In this document: positions 50,190-58,538 of the stretch, one piece after another
How the letters are laid out: every line of letters starts with the position of its first letter
How positions within the stretch are numbered: the first letter of the stretch is position 1
Assembly (NCBI GenBank): GCA_020346605.1
Contig: CP070784.1
Coordinates: 1,835,616 to 1,899,615 of the forward strand
DNA from: Candidatus Bathyarchaeota archaeon
Lineage (GTDB): Archaea; Thermoproteota; Bathyarchaeia; TCS64
Direction: 5' to 3'
Length of the DNA stretch: 64,000 nt
Made by a program: the position numbers and the translations under genes
The notes under the pieces: generated by a model
The model's input: only the letters and a program-made list of their open reading frames with translations
The model's database searches: none
Told to the model about the DNA's origin: nothing

Positions 50190-52925
50190 CTATGTACTTC
50201 TGTGGGAGACGTACCGTCTCCTTGGGATGAGCTTCCCGGGCAATATCAGGAACGCCGTGAGTGACCCCACGAAGCACAGCGCAAGTTGGAACGGGGTGAG
50301 GGGAACTACCTTGAAGATGGGGTTCAGAGCTGGAACGTATAGTATCAACATCTGCAACGTGAGGGAGACAATAACTGAGACGAAGAGCATCTTGTTCTCC
50401 GTCCAGCCCTTCCATCCGAGGGCGAAGATGTGGTGGGTCTCCGATCGACTCTGGTACGCGAGGAAGAACTCGAAGAAGACGATGGAGGTGAACGCCACGG
50501 TCCTCGCCTGGACGGCGTCTCCCGTCGTTGCGTAAGTGTACAGGAAGGGCAGGAAGTCAGAGATGAAGTCCACGAGTGCGGCGAAGATGATGAACCTGTA
50601 GAACCTGCTCAGCAGCCCCTCGTTGGGGTCCCTCGGCGGGTACTTCATCAGGTCGGGGTCTGGGGGGTCGATACTCAGAGCAACGGCGGGGAGGCCGTCT
50701 GTGACCAGGTTGATCCAGAGGACATGGATGGGCAGGAACGGGAGGGGCAGGCCTAGCAGCGTGACGACTGTAATCTCAATAAACTCGTCGAAGTTGGCAG
50801 CCAACATCAGCCGGAGGTACTTTGTGACGTTGTCGTAGATGTGGCGCCCCCCCTGGACGGCCCTGACGATGGTGGCGAAGTTATCGTCCTCCAAGACCAT
50901 GTCCGAGGCCTCCTTCGTCACGTCGGTGCCCTTGATCCCCATGGCGACGCCGATGTCAGCCGCCTTCAGTGCGGGAGCGTCGTTGACCCCGTCCCCGGTC
51001 ATGGCGACTATCTGGCCTTTCCTCTTCAGGGACTGGGCGATCCTCATCTTGTGCTCTGGCGAGACTCTGGCGAAGACGTACACGCCCTCTATCACGGCGT
51101 CTAGCTCCTCGTCGCCGATCGCCTCGAGGTCCTCGCCGGTCATCACGGAGGTCGGCGTCTCTTCATCGAGCATACCTATCTGCTTGGCGATAGCTACAGC
51201 GGTAAGCCTGTGGTCACCGGTGACCATCACGGTCCTTATCCCGGCCTGTTTGCATGTCTCGATGGCCTGGGGGACCTCCTCGCGCGCCGGGTCGATCATT
51301 CCGACCATTCCCACGTATGTGAGGCCGGATTCGACGTCCTCCATCTCGTACTCGTCTGTTCCGTCGGGCATCGGCTTGTAGGACATGGCGAGGACCCTGA
51401 GCGCGTCTTCTGCCATGGACTGCATCTCGGCGATAATCTTCACCCTGTCCGAGCTCGCCATCTGTCGGACTTTTCCGTTCTCCCGTATGTTTATGCAGCG
51501 TTCTAGGATGACCTCAGGGGCTCCCTTCACGAAGGTTTGTATTCCTTCACTAGCATTGCTGTGGATCGTGCTCATCATCTTGCGGGTCGAGTCGAAGGGG
51601 AACTCGCCTACGCGCGGGTACTCATCCTTGAGAGCCTCCGTCAGGCCAGCTTTTGCGCCCACTACGGTTAGTGAGCCCTCTGTGGGATCTCCAAAAATGA
51701 CCCAGCTCCCATTATTCTCCTGGAGGTGAGCGTCGTTGTTGAGGTAGCCTATCTTAAGAACCAGGTCCAGATCACTGTCGGTCCTCGGGTCGTACGCCTG
51801 GATGTCGTTGAAGAACTCCCCCGAGGGGACGTAGCCCGCTCCTGTGACCTCGACGCGCCCGTTCATTGACGAGAGCCTCGTGACCGTCATCTCGTTTCTG
51901 GTAAGAGTGCCGGTCTTATCGGAGCAGATCACAGTGGTGCTCCCGAGGGTCTCGACGGAGGCTAATCTACGTACAATGGATTTCTGCTGGGCCATCCGTG
52001 AGACGCCAAGGGCGAGAGTTATTGTGAGGACTGCGGGTAGCCCTTCGGGTATTGCTGAGACAGCGAGGCTCACGGCCGTCATAAACATGATCTCAAGATC
52101 GAATTTGTGGACGAACACGCCGATGAGAAAAACCCATATGCAGAGAATGACCGAGATCGCGCCTAGCTGGCGACCCATCTTCTCCATCTTCTGCTTCAGA
52201 GGGGGCTCCTCGACGACGATGGACTGAACCATTCCAGCGATCTTGCCGAACTCGGTGCTCATGCCGGTCTCAGTGACCACGGCGACAGCCCTACCCCCGG
52301 TGATGACAGTGCCCATGAAGACAGAGTTACTTCTGTCCCCGACGACGGTGTCTTCTGAGAGTAAACCCATTCGTTTGGCGACAGGGGTCGACTCGCCGGT
52401 GAGGGCTGCCTCGTCGACCTGTAGGTTAGCAGCCTCCATAAGTCTAGAATCCGCGGGGACGCGGCTCCCTGCTTCTAGGATGATAACGTCTCCCGGGACG
52501 AGGCTCTTGGAGTCAATGGACATCTCTCTCCCGTCCCTGACGACGAAGACCTGGGGGGAGACCATCTTCTTCAACGCCTCCACGGCCTGCTCCGCTCGGT
52601 ACTCCTGGACGAAGCCAAGTATGGCATTCATCACCACGATGACCAAGATCACGTAGGTGTCGGTATAAGGCTCACCCTCCCGGTAGGAAATGTAGGCGGA
52701 GACTAAGGCGGAGAAGACGAGTATGATAACAAGTACGCTCTTGAACTGGCCTATGAAGAGCTCTAGGGGCGTGACCTTTTTCTCCTCTTTAAGCTCGTTG
52801 GGGCCAAAACGCTGGAGCCTCTCCTCGGCTTCCCTCTCCGAAATTCCCTTGTCACTCGATCCGAGAGATTCGAGAACCGAGTCGATGTCCGTCGCGTGCC
52901 AGGCCTTCTTCTCCAAGCGTACCAC
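50190..52925 (-). CDS. P-type cation ATPase, Ca2+-type (SERCA/PMR1-like)
   Basis: This 911-residue pump has an N-terminal cation-ATPase domain and ten predicted transmembrane helices. It shows EAALTGESTPV, the helix-4 ion site PEGLPAVLTI, the phosphorylation site CSDKTGTLTRN, the nucleotide-domain motif KGAPEVIL, TGDHRLTA and MTGDGVNDAPALKAADIGVA. These are type II features, and Ca2+ export from the cytoplasm is likely. Mn2+ or another cation is possible. It lies upstream of the pyrophosphatase gene on the same strand, with an 80-nt gap that holds a separate promoter-like AT stretch. Confidence 0.9.
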   Translation of the reverse strand: MVRLEKKAWHATDIDSVLESLGSSDKGISEREAEERLQRFGPNELKEEKKVTPLELFIGQFKSVLVIILVFSALVSAYISYREGEPYTDTYVILVIVVMNAILGFVQEYRAEQAVEALKKMVSPQVFVVRDGREMSIDSKSLVPGDVIILEAGSRVPADSRLMEAANLQVDEAALTGESTPVAKRMGLLSEDTVVGDRSNSVFMGTVITGGRAVAVVTETGMSTEFGKIAGMVQSIVVEEPPLKQKMEKMGRQLGAISVILCIWVFLIGVFVHKFDLEIMFMTAVSLAVSAIPEGLPAVLTITLALGVSRMAQQKSIVRRLASVETLGSTTVICSDKTGTLTRNEMTVTRLSSMNGRVEVTGAGYVPSGEFFNDIQAYDPRTDSDLDLVLKIGYLNNDAHLQENNGSWVIFGDPTEGSLTVVGAKAGLTEALKDEYPRVGEFPFDSTRKMMSTIHSNASEGIQTFVKGAPEVILERCINIRENGKVRQMASSDRVKIIAEMQSMAEDALRVLAMSYKPMPDGTDEYEMEDVESGLTYVGMVGMIDPAREEVPQAIETCKQAGIRTVMVTGDHRLTAVAIAKQIGMLDEETPTSVMTGEDLEAIGDEELDAVIEGVYVFARVSPEHKMRIAQSLKRKGQIVAMTGDGVNDAPALKAADIGVAMGIKGTDVTKEASDMVLEDDNFATIVRAVQGGRHIYDNVTKYLRLMLAANFDEFIEITVVTLLGLPLPFLPIHVLWINLVTDGLPAVALSIDPPDPDLMKYPPRDPNEGLLSRFYRFIIFAALVDFISDFLPFLYTYATTGDAVQARTVAFTSIVFFEFFLAYQSRSETHHIFALGWKGWTENKMLFVSVIVSLTLQMLILYVPALNPIFKVVPLTPFQLALCFVGSLTAFLILPGKLIPRRRYVSHRST

Positions 52926-53042
52926 CGATATCTCTGCAAATCTCCTAGGAAGTTTATGATTCCTGAAGAAATGTATTGAATGATTTAAATCTTCTTTCCT
53001 CTGGGAAAATAACTTTAAAACGGAAAGTGCAAGTTTGGAGTT

Positions 53043-53180
53043 CTAGACTATTTCATTTTTCCGTTCTTCCCGGAGACGCCGCTGTAGGTCCCAGTAAGTG
53101 CTGTAGTCCATGGCCACACAGCACCCTAACCAGACTACGGCCGATAAAACGAGGACCAGGCCTAGGTACAACCAGACCAA
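53043..53180 (-). CDS. Candidate small single-helix membrane protein
   Basis: A 45-codon frame starts at TTG 53180, after a GGGAGAG ribosome-site match, and ends at TAG 53043. It encodes a hydrophobic helix (LVWLYLGLVLVLSAVVWLGC) followed by a charged tail (DLQRRLREERKNEIV). This is a normal small membrane protein pattern. A TATA-like ATTATATATAG lies about 40 nt upstream on the same strand. It lies between the Ca2+ ATPase and the broken VOC gene. No family was recognised. The plus-strand frame at 52976-53197 overlapping it has no such character. Confidence 0.45.
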   Translation of the reverse strand: MVWLYLGLVLVLSAVVWLGCCVAMDYSTYWDLQRRLREERKNEIV

Positions 53181-53313
53181 GGATCTCTCCCGTCTAAGCC
53201 TTTCATATTTCTATATATAATATTTACTTTTTACTCTAAAAAAACTGACACAATGTAAATACATAACGGGACTCGCATGCAAATAGCATTTTTAGACGGA
53301 GATCGATTTCATC

Positions 53314-53680
53314 TCAACGGCCGTACAGTTTCTTGAGGAACTCAATAATCTCGACGACGTATCCCTCGGGGTCTCGCAGGAGGAGGGTTTTCATCTTCAG
53401 GTATGCGGCCTCCTCCGGGGGCTGGAAGACGTCGACACCCTTCGAGATCAGGTACTCGTACCACGCATCGATGTCGTCCACTATGAAGGTGAGCATCACG
53501 GGCTTGTCCTCCGTCGGCTTAATGGAGCCCCTTTTTTTCATCGACGATGCCCATGTAGGCGCCGTTTGAGACTCAGTAGACTTTGGCGAAGTCCAAGTCG
53601 ATGACGAGCTCGAAACCCATGACTTCGCCGAAGAACTCCGCGGCCTTCTCCAGATCGTCATAGTAGGTGAAGGTAATCAT
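53314..53680 (-). pseudogene. Broken VOC/glyoxalase-family protein (in-frame TGA and frameshift)
   Basis: The 5' part encodes MITFTYYDDLEKAAEFFGEV and GFELVIDLDFAKVY, then a TGA at about 53573. The same frame continues with VSNGAYMGIVDEKK, then fails at a run of seven A (around 53540). A +1 frame continues with GSIKPTEDKPVMLTFIVDD and ends DPEGYVVEIIEFLKKLYGR. Removing one A and reading through the TGA restores a complete VOC-fold domain of the glyoxalase/bleomycin-resistance type. Two independent lesions suggest a real pseudogene or an assembly error at a homopolymer. ATG 53680 is the assumed start; TTG 53698 is an alternative. Confidence 0.75.
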
Positions 53681-53916
53681 ACCTTCAAGGTTATCCAATG
53701 ACACACTCTCAGAATCGTGTCCTCTTATAATAAAATTCCCTGCGAACAATTGACGGGTAAAAAGTGCAGTTGGAACTTCTGTACAGGCCAAAAGACCTGA
53801 TCTTGTACAAAATCGTCTTGAAGAGATTCGAAGGGTTCTTCAAACCCCTTTGGCGTCCGGACTCTCGATGACTGCACTGGACGGTTCCGAGTTATTTCAT
53901 CTTGTGAAGGATTATT

Positions 53917-56175
53917 TTACACGGCGATCCGGTATCTTTCTTTGAGCTCCTGCCGTTTCCCTTCGTTCCAGCCCGTTACGTCAGAGTAGTACCCGGTGAT
54001 CCTGCTCCACCACCTGACGTGGTCGCTACCACAGTTCGGGCAGTTATCCAGAAGTCCTGCTGACGTCGAGTTGCAGACGCTGCAGATCGTCAGGTCCTTC
54101 GTGTAGCTGAAGTAGCCGATCTGACTATGACGAGCGATGCGCTGGGTCATCTTGTAGAGGGCTTCAGGGTCCGACGATGATTCGCCTAGCCAGGCGTGAA
54201 AGATGTTGCCGCCGCTGAGTATGGGGAAGAACTTGTGCTCTATGTCGATCTTCCTACCCAGTGGTATACGGGCCCCGACGTAGGTGTGGGTGCCGTTGCT
54301 GTAGTACAAGGGCAGGTCCCTTACCCCCTTCGCGAGGGCGGCGGTCTGCTCCAGGTCCCCCTTCACCACGGTCCTAGCGTTCCTCCTGTAAGTGGGAGAG
54401 ACCAGATCCTTTATTGCGAAGGTTTGGACAGTGCTCTCGGCCGGGGTGCGGGCGAGCATGATCTTCATCCCTGTCTTCATCTCCAATCCCTTCCGGTACT
54501 TCTCCATGTCGAGTAAGAGGCGCAGCGCCAGCCTCACGGCGTCGGCGCTCTCGTGCAGCTGGCTGCCTGTGAAGTACTGGACCATCTCGTTGATGCCGAC
54601 GACGCCGATGACATAGACAAGCTCGTTGAAGTCGACGGCCGGGGGCGCGGGACGGCCCGTCCTCGGGTCCCTAGGCCTCTGGGTTGCGAAGGGAACCATG
54701 TTGTTACCCATCGCCATGTCCATCCAGTGCCGCTTCGCCCGGAACACCTCCACGGTCAGGCGCATGTTCTCCTTGGCCGCATCCAGAAGCTTTTCGTAGT
54801 CCCCGTTGGCTCTGTAAGCGAGCCTAGGCATGTTGAGGCTCACCACCTGCCAGCCGCCCATGCTGAAGTGCTGCCCGTCCTCGAAGTATAGCTTCTCCAT
54901 GAAATTAGGGTCAGACTCGGGAGTCGCGGCGAACTGGTAGGCGCAGCACTGGTAGCAGCTGATCCCCTTGCCGTAGCCCCTGTAGGGCGGGAGCATGTTG
55001 TCGAAGTAGGGGGCCCCGAACTTTGCGACAGACTTGTGGACGAGCATCCACAGGTCGTCGTACTCCGGCTTAAAGAACTCGGGGCTTACATAGTTCTCGT
55101 TCTTCGGGAAGTTGAAGGGCTTGCCCCAGTGGTCCCCTTCGTACGCCACCTCGTTGATGGCCTTGAAAAGCGTCTGGACCTCGTCTTCGTAGTTCCCGTA
55201 GACGTCTGGCCCCACCTTGCCCCTCATGACCACGGGGACGTCCCTCCAGATGTCCGGGACTCCCATGGGGAGCTGGATGTTGCTGAAGACGAGCTGCCCG
55301 CCCCTCGTGACGTAGGTCTGGGTGAGCTCGTAGAACATCATCTGGGCCATCTGCTTCACCTGCTTGTAGTCGAGGCCCCGTATGAAGGGCGCCAGGAAGA
55401 GGTTGTAATACATGAAGCCCTGGCCACCGCTGAAGTTGGTCTGCCCGGCTGCGAGGACCTTAACACTGTGGAGGATTGCCACCTCGGGCTGCTTGGCGGG
55501 GCCGGCGACGCTGCTCTGGAACCCCTTCCCATCGGGAAGCAGGCCGTAGTACAGGAAGTACCTGAGGTCCCAGTCCTGGCAGAACGGGCGGCTCCCGAAG
55601 TACTCCAAGGTATGGATGTGTATGTCACCCTGGTGATGAGCCGTCGCCAGGTTCGGCGGCATCAGAAGCAGGTACTCCTCCTTGCTGAGCCGATCCGCCT
55701 TCTTCTTGTGCACCGTCTCTGGATTGGGCTGGAGGTTCGCGTTCTCCTTCGCCTCGAAACCTCCGCCTGTGTCGATCTGGTACGCGTCGTAGACGGGGGC
55801 TCCAACCCTGGTGAGGAGGTTTCGGTAGATGGCGAACTCGGGCTTCTCCTCGGCCCACTCGAGGAGGACGTTGTTCGTCATCTCCCTGATCATGGGACCG
55901 CTCACGAACTTTGGCTTAGAGAGTTTGACCCGCCGCTCTACCTCGTCGGAGATCTTCTCCGCGTAGCCACCGTTGATGGGTTCTAGGCCGAAAATAGTCT
56001 TCGCGAGTTGGGTCTCCCTGTAGAGCTGCTCGACGATCATGCTCTTGTCCCACGGAACGAGGTAGCCGTCAGTTGTACGGACCATTGGCATGCCCTTGTA
56101 GCTTCTCGCGGATTTGTAGAATTGGTTCAGGACAGTCTGGTTCTCGGAGGTTCTCCTGCGCCTAGGCACTGTCAA
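53917..56175 (-). CDS. nrdD: Anaerobic (class III) ribonucleoside-triphosphate reductase
   Basis: This 752-residue glycyl-radical enzyme makes dNTPs from NTPs without oxygen. An N-terminal ATP-cone-like region covers about residues 30-130. The barrel contains GDIHIHTLEYFGSRPFCQDW, GKGISCYQCCAYQF and LAARTPAESTVQTFAIKD-type radical-site residues. The C-terminus has a four-Cys zinc site (CSVCNSTSAGLLDNCPNCGS) and the glycyl loop RITGYYSDVTGW, with Gly as the radical carrier. The NrdG activase is not in the window. The redoxin gene overlaps its start by 14 nt, so it is probably the reductant. Confidence 0.94.
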   Translation of the reverse strand: MTVPRRRRTSENQTVLNQFYKSARSYKGMPMVRTTDGYLVPWDKSMIVEQLYRETQLAKTIFGLEPINGGYAEKISDEVERRVKLSKPKFVSGPMIREMTNNVLLEWAEEKPEFAIYRNLLTRVGAPVYDAYQIDTGGGFEAKENANLQPNPETVHKKKADRLSKEEYLLLMPPNLATAHHQGDIHIHTLEYFGSRPFCQDWDLRYFLYYGLLPDGKGFQSSVAGPAKQPEVAILHSVKVLAAGQTNFSGGQGFMYYNLFLAPFIRGLDYKQVKQMAQMMFYELTQTYVTRGGQLVFSNIQLPMGVPDIWRDVPVVMRGKVGPDVYGNYEDEVQTLFKAINEVAYEGDHWGKPFNFPKNENYVSPEFFKPEYDDLWMLVHKSVAKFGAPYFDNMLPPYRGYGKGISCYQCCAYQFAATPESDPNFMEKLYFEDGQHFSMGGWQVVSLNMPRLAYRANGDYEKLLDAAKENMRLTVEVFRAKRHWMDMAMGNNMVPFATQRPRDPRTGRPAPPAVDFNELVYVIGVVGINEMVQYFTGSQLHESADAVRLALRLLLDMEKYRKGLEMKTGMKIMLARTPAESTVQTFAIKDLVSPTYRRNARTVVKGDLEQTAALAKGVRDLPLYYSNGTHTYVGARIPLGRKIDIEHKFFPILSGGNIFHAWLGESSSDPEALYKMTQRIARHSQIGYFSYTKDLTICSVCNSTSAGLLDNCPNCGSDHVRWWSRITGYYSDVTGWNEGKRQELKERYRIAV

Positions 56176-56428
56176 GAACCTCCTTCACCTTTTCGACGTC
56201 GAGGACCTCTTTTGGGAACAGAACCTCTGAGAAGTAGGCCTCATCACCGAGCTCGAGTATGGGCGGATTACCGAACATGTTCTTCATGATGAACTTGAGC
56301 TGAGTGTCGGTGTCGAACGACTGAACGTCGAACTCTACACGCTCACCCTGAAGCCATTCCTTTAGCTCATCGCATTTTGGACAGTCGGGAAGGGTGTATA
56401 CCCTCGGGATTATACCAGCTGAACCCAT
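56162..56428 (-). CDS. Glutaredoxin/NrdH-like redoxin
   Basis: This 88-residue thioredoxin-fold protein has the active site LPDCPKCDELKEWL (CxxC). It continues with VEFDVQSFDTDTQLKF and a cis-proline region NPPILELGDEAYF. It lies first on the minus strand, directly before nrdD and overlapping it, so it is a good candidate electron donor for class III reductase or its maturation. Formate is the usual reductant for NrdD; CPKC redoxins occur with other subtypes. The partner reductase was not found. Confidence 0.82.
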   Translation of the reverse strand: MGSAGIIPRVYTLPDCPKCDELKEWLQGERVEFDVQSFDTDTQLKFIMKNMFGNPPILELGDEAYFSEVLFPKEVLDVEKVKEVLDSA

Positions 56429-56459
56429 TGAATCAATTGCCTCCGATGAAGAACAGTGA

Positions 56460-56478
56460 TTTAGATGGACTATCTAAA
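56460..56478. promoter_or_regulatory. Inverted repeat over the redoxin/nrdD transcription start
   Basis: TTTAGAT and ATCTAAA flank GGACT, so the 19-nt site has 7-bp arms. On the minus strand it lies about 20-25 nt downstream of a TTTTAAA box near 56488, at the expected transcription start of the redoxin/nrdD pair. This position suits a repressor operator. The binding protein is unknown; the divergent CARF-like regulator is a candidate. Confidence 0.5.
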
Positions 56479-56515
56479 GTGACTATCGTTTAAAAGGGTA
56501 ATTATTTTATTTATA

Positions 56516-56529
56516 ATACTTCGAAGTAT
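56516..56529. promoter_or_regulatory. Perfect 14-nt palindrome in the nrdD/CARF intergenic region
   Basis: ATACTTCGAAGTAT is a perfect palindrome midway between the divergent redoxin/nrdD and CARF-like regulator genes. It stands out in the surrounding AT-rich sequence. It could be a dimer-binding operator serving both directions. A second inverted repeat lies at 56460-56478. Confidence 0.45.
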
Positions 56530-56677
56530 GATGTTGAAATCATTTTTAAAAATCATGTTTTTATGAATATGTCACACTATTTTGGAATAATATTTATTAT
56601 TATGGTCATTTTAAAAATTGTTATATATTCCGGCCGATCAAAGATGATCTCAGCGGGTTTATTCCTGGTAGATCGAT

Positions 56678-57475
56678 TTGACGGTTATCGTCTGTCTCGT
56701 GGGCACCCATTTCCTGAGACCCTTCGAAGGCATCAGGTATTGGAGCAGGCTCCAGGGGATCACGAGGCTCTACCTTCTCTACAGTAGTGTGAAGACCGAG
56801 GACGAGACCGCCATCTTCTCCTACATGTCGAAGCAGAACGCCGAGAGTTTGAAGGAGAAGCTGGAGATAATGGACCCCATCATGGTCGGCTACGACCCTA
56901 TGGACCACAGGGGGGCTTTCCGATCCATATACGGGATCATGGCACAGGCCCGGAAGGACGGCGAGGAGGTCCTTATAGACATAACCTCCACAACGAACCT
57001 CACCCAGGGGGTGGCGCTTACCATCGCATTGATGTTTAGAAACGCCAGAGTTTACACGGTTCCTTCGAAACAGCCCGCCTGGTACGTCAACGGGAAGATC
57101 GGGGACGAAAGGTTCCAAGAATGGTTCCAGAACGCCCGGAATCAGCCCAGTCTGGAACCCCTTGAGATCCAGCTTCCGGGGTACAGGTTGGAGCCGCACA
57201 GCAAGCACGAGGAGAAGGAGTGGGAGGTGGAGAAGACAGTCCTGGGCCTCCTCAGGGAGCACGGCGGGGAGGCGGAGTCCATCAGCGACATAATAAGGTG
57301 GTCCGGTTACAAGGCGGCCAGCTCGACTCTGAGGAACAGGTACAGCCGCATCGTCTCCAGGCTCGAGTTGAAGGGATTCGTAGACGCTGACAAAGGCTCC
57401 AAGATGAAGGTCATAAGCCTCACCGAGTTCGGACACATCTTCGCCGAAGCCCTTTCGGACCTTGCCGACGTATAA
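56678..57475 (+). CDS. CARF-like/winged-helix regulator (DUF6293-type)
   Basis: This 265-residue protein has an N-terminal Rossmann-like ligand domain (VIVCLVGTHFLRPFEGIRYW, then LIDITSTTNLTQGVALTIAL). A C-terminal winged helix follows (ISDIIRWSGYKAASSTLRNR, then LELKGFVDADKGSKMKV). The pattern is that of CARF-winged-helix proteins and archaeal DUF6293 proteins. CARF domains bind cyclic or linear oligonucleotides, or other nucleotides. The start is TTG 56678, with ATATATTC about 50 nt upstream as a TATA candidate. No CRISPR array or cas gene is in the window, so the protein may respond to another nucleotide signal. It is divergent from the nrdD pair. Confidence 0.75.
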   Translation: MTVIVCLVGTHFLRPFEGIRYWSRLQGITRLYLLYSSVKTEDETAIFSYMSKQNAESLKEKLEIMDPIMVGYDPMDHRGAFRSIYGIMAQARKDGEEVLIDITSTTNLTQGVALTIALMFRNARVYTVPSKQPAWYVNGKIGDERFQEWFQNARNQPSLEPLEIQLPGYRLEPHSKHEEKEWEVEKTVLGLLREHGGEAESISDIIRWSGYKAASSTLRNRYSRIVSRLELKGFVDADKGSKMKVISLTEFGHIFAEALSDLADV

Positions 57476-57725
57476 CCCCGTTGTTGATGGCGCTTCAGGA
57501 GTTGATTCCAGCGCCGTAACTCGTGACCTGTGAGTGCGCTGTTTTTTTCTCAAACGCTAAACAAAAAAAGGGGTGAATAATAATCATAATATTGAGTATT
57601 ACTGGAGCATCGGTTAGGTTCACAGTCAGCACAATTCTCAGGACTTGGTACTCGTCTCCTCGCGGCAGCGCTCGATTAGACTTTTATCCGTAGCCATCCT
57701 CTACCATATCCAACTAGGAGGTTGA

Positions 57726-58535
57726 GTGTTGAATCTTCAGGTCACGTTGACGCCTTCGGAGGGGAAGCGGTTCATCGGCATGGCCGTCGCAGGGATGGAG
57801 GTGGTCCAGGAGGCGCTTGAGCGCGGGACCATCGTTATAGCCACCAGCACGACCACGGCTTACGTCCTCGAGGAGCTCCTGGGGAAGGAGGTGACGGATA
57901 AGGGCATGTTCACAGCCGGGGTCGTCACGGCGAGGGGGTGCTGCCTCACCGACCCTGATGGCAGGTACGAGCATCAGGTCATCCGGGGCGGCGAGGCAGA
58001 TGATGTGAAGACGGCCGGTCTCCCAAAGGTACTGGCCGAGATGGGGCCCAGTGACGTCTTCATAAAGGGAGCGAACGCCATAGACCCCTTCGGCCAGGCC
58101 GGAATCCTCCTCGGAGGTGCCGGGGGCGGGACCATCGGTCGCTCCTGGGGGTACATCACGGCGAACGGCATCACGACGGTGATCGCGGCAGGTCTGGAGA
58201 AGCTGGTCCCTATCTCGCTGGCCGATGTGGCGTTGAAGACCGGCAGGGAGAACGTGGACAGGTCGCTGGGGATGGCCTGCGGCATGATGGTGGTCGGCGG
58301 CAGCATCATCACGGAGATGGAGGCCTTCAAGCTGCTCGTAGGTGTCGACGCCTACCCCGTCGCAGGTGGTGGGATCGACGGTGGCGAGGGGAGTAAGGTG
58401 TTCGTCCTCGAGGGGGACGAGGAATGCATCGGGGCCGCCTACGACCTCGTCTGCTCCGTGAAGGGTGAGCCTGCCCTGAAGACGAGGGTCCAGAAGTGCG
58501 ACCTGTGCAATTTTAAATGCGAGTACAGGGAGTAG
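57726..58535 (+). CDS. Conserved-looking protein of unknown function with C-terminal Cys motif
   Basis: I do not recognise this 269-residue protein. The N-terminal 60 residues look Rossmann-like (LERGTIVIATSTTTAYVLEE). Glycine-rich loops follow (GILLGGAGGGTIGRSWGY, then DAYPVAGGGIDGGEGSKVFV) and the C-terminus is KCDLCNFKCEYRE, a possible metal site of three Cys. It seems soluble, without signal or membrane helix. The regular alternation of strands and Gly loops suggests a real folded enzyme or binding protein. The ATG/TTG region follows an AAACTTAGGAGG-like ribosome site (CTAGGAGG before the start). The convergent YcaQ-like gene ends 4 nt away. Confidence 0.6.
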   Translation: MLNLQVTLTPSEGKRFIGMAVAGMEVVQEALERGTIVIATSTTTAYVLEELLGKEVTDKGMFTAGVVTARGCCLTDPDGRYEHQVIRGGEADDVKTAGLPKVLAEMGPSDVFIKGANAIDPFGQAGILLGGAGGGTIGRSWGYITANGITTVIAAGLEKLVPISLADVALKTGRENVDRSLGMACGMMVVGGSIITEMEAFKLLVGVDAYPVAGGGIDGGEGSKVFVLEGDEECIGAAYDLVCSVKGEPALKTRVQKCDLCNFKCEYRE

Positions 58536-58538
58536 CCT

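Noticed and set aside
52976-53197. 73-codon plus-strand ORF
   Set aside because: No family, no helix or domain pattern; the opposite frame has a better membrane-protein pattern.
53573-53575. TGA as selenocysteine in the VOC gene
   Set aside because: VOC proteins have no known Sec at this place, no SECIS-like structure was seen, and a second lesion (frameshift) follows.
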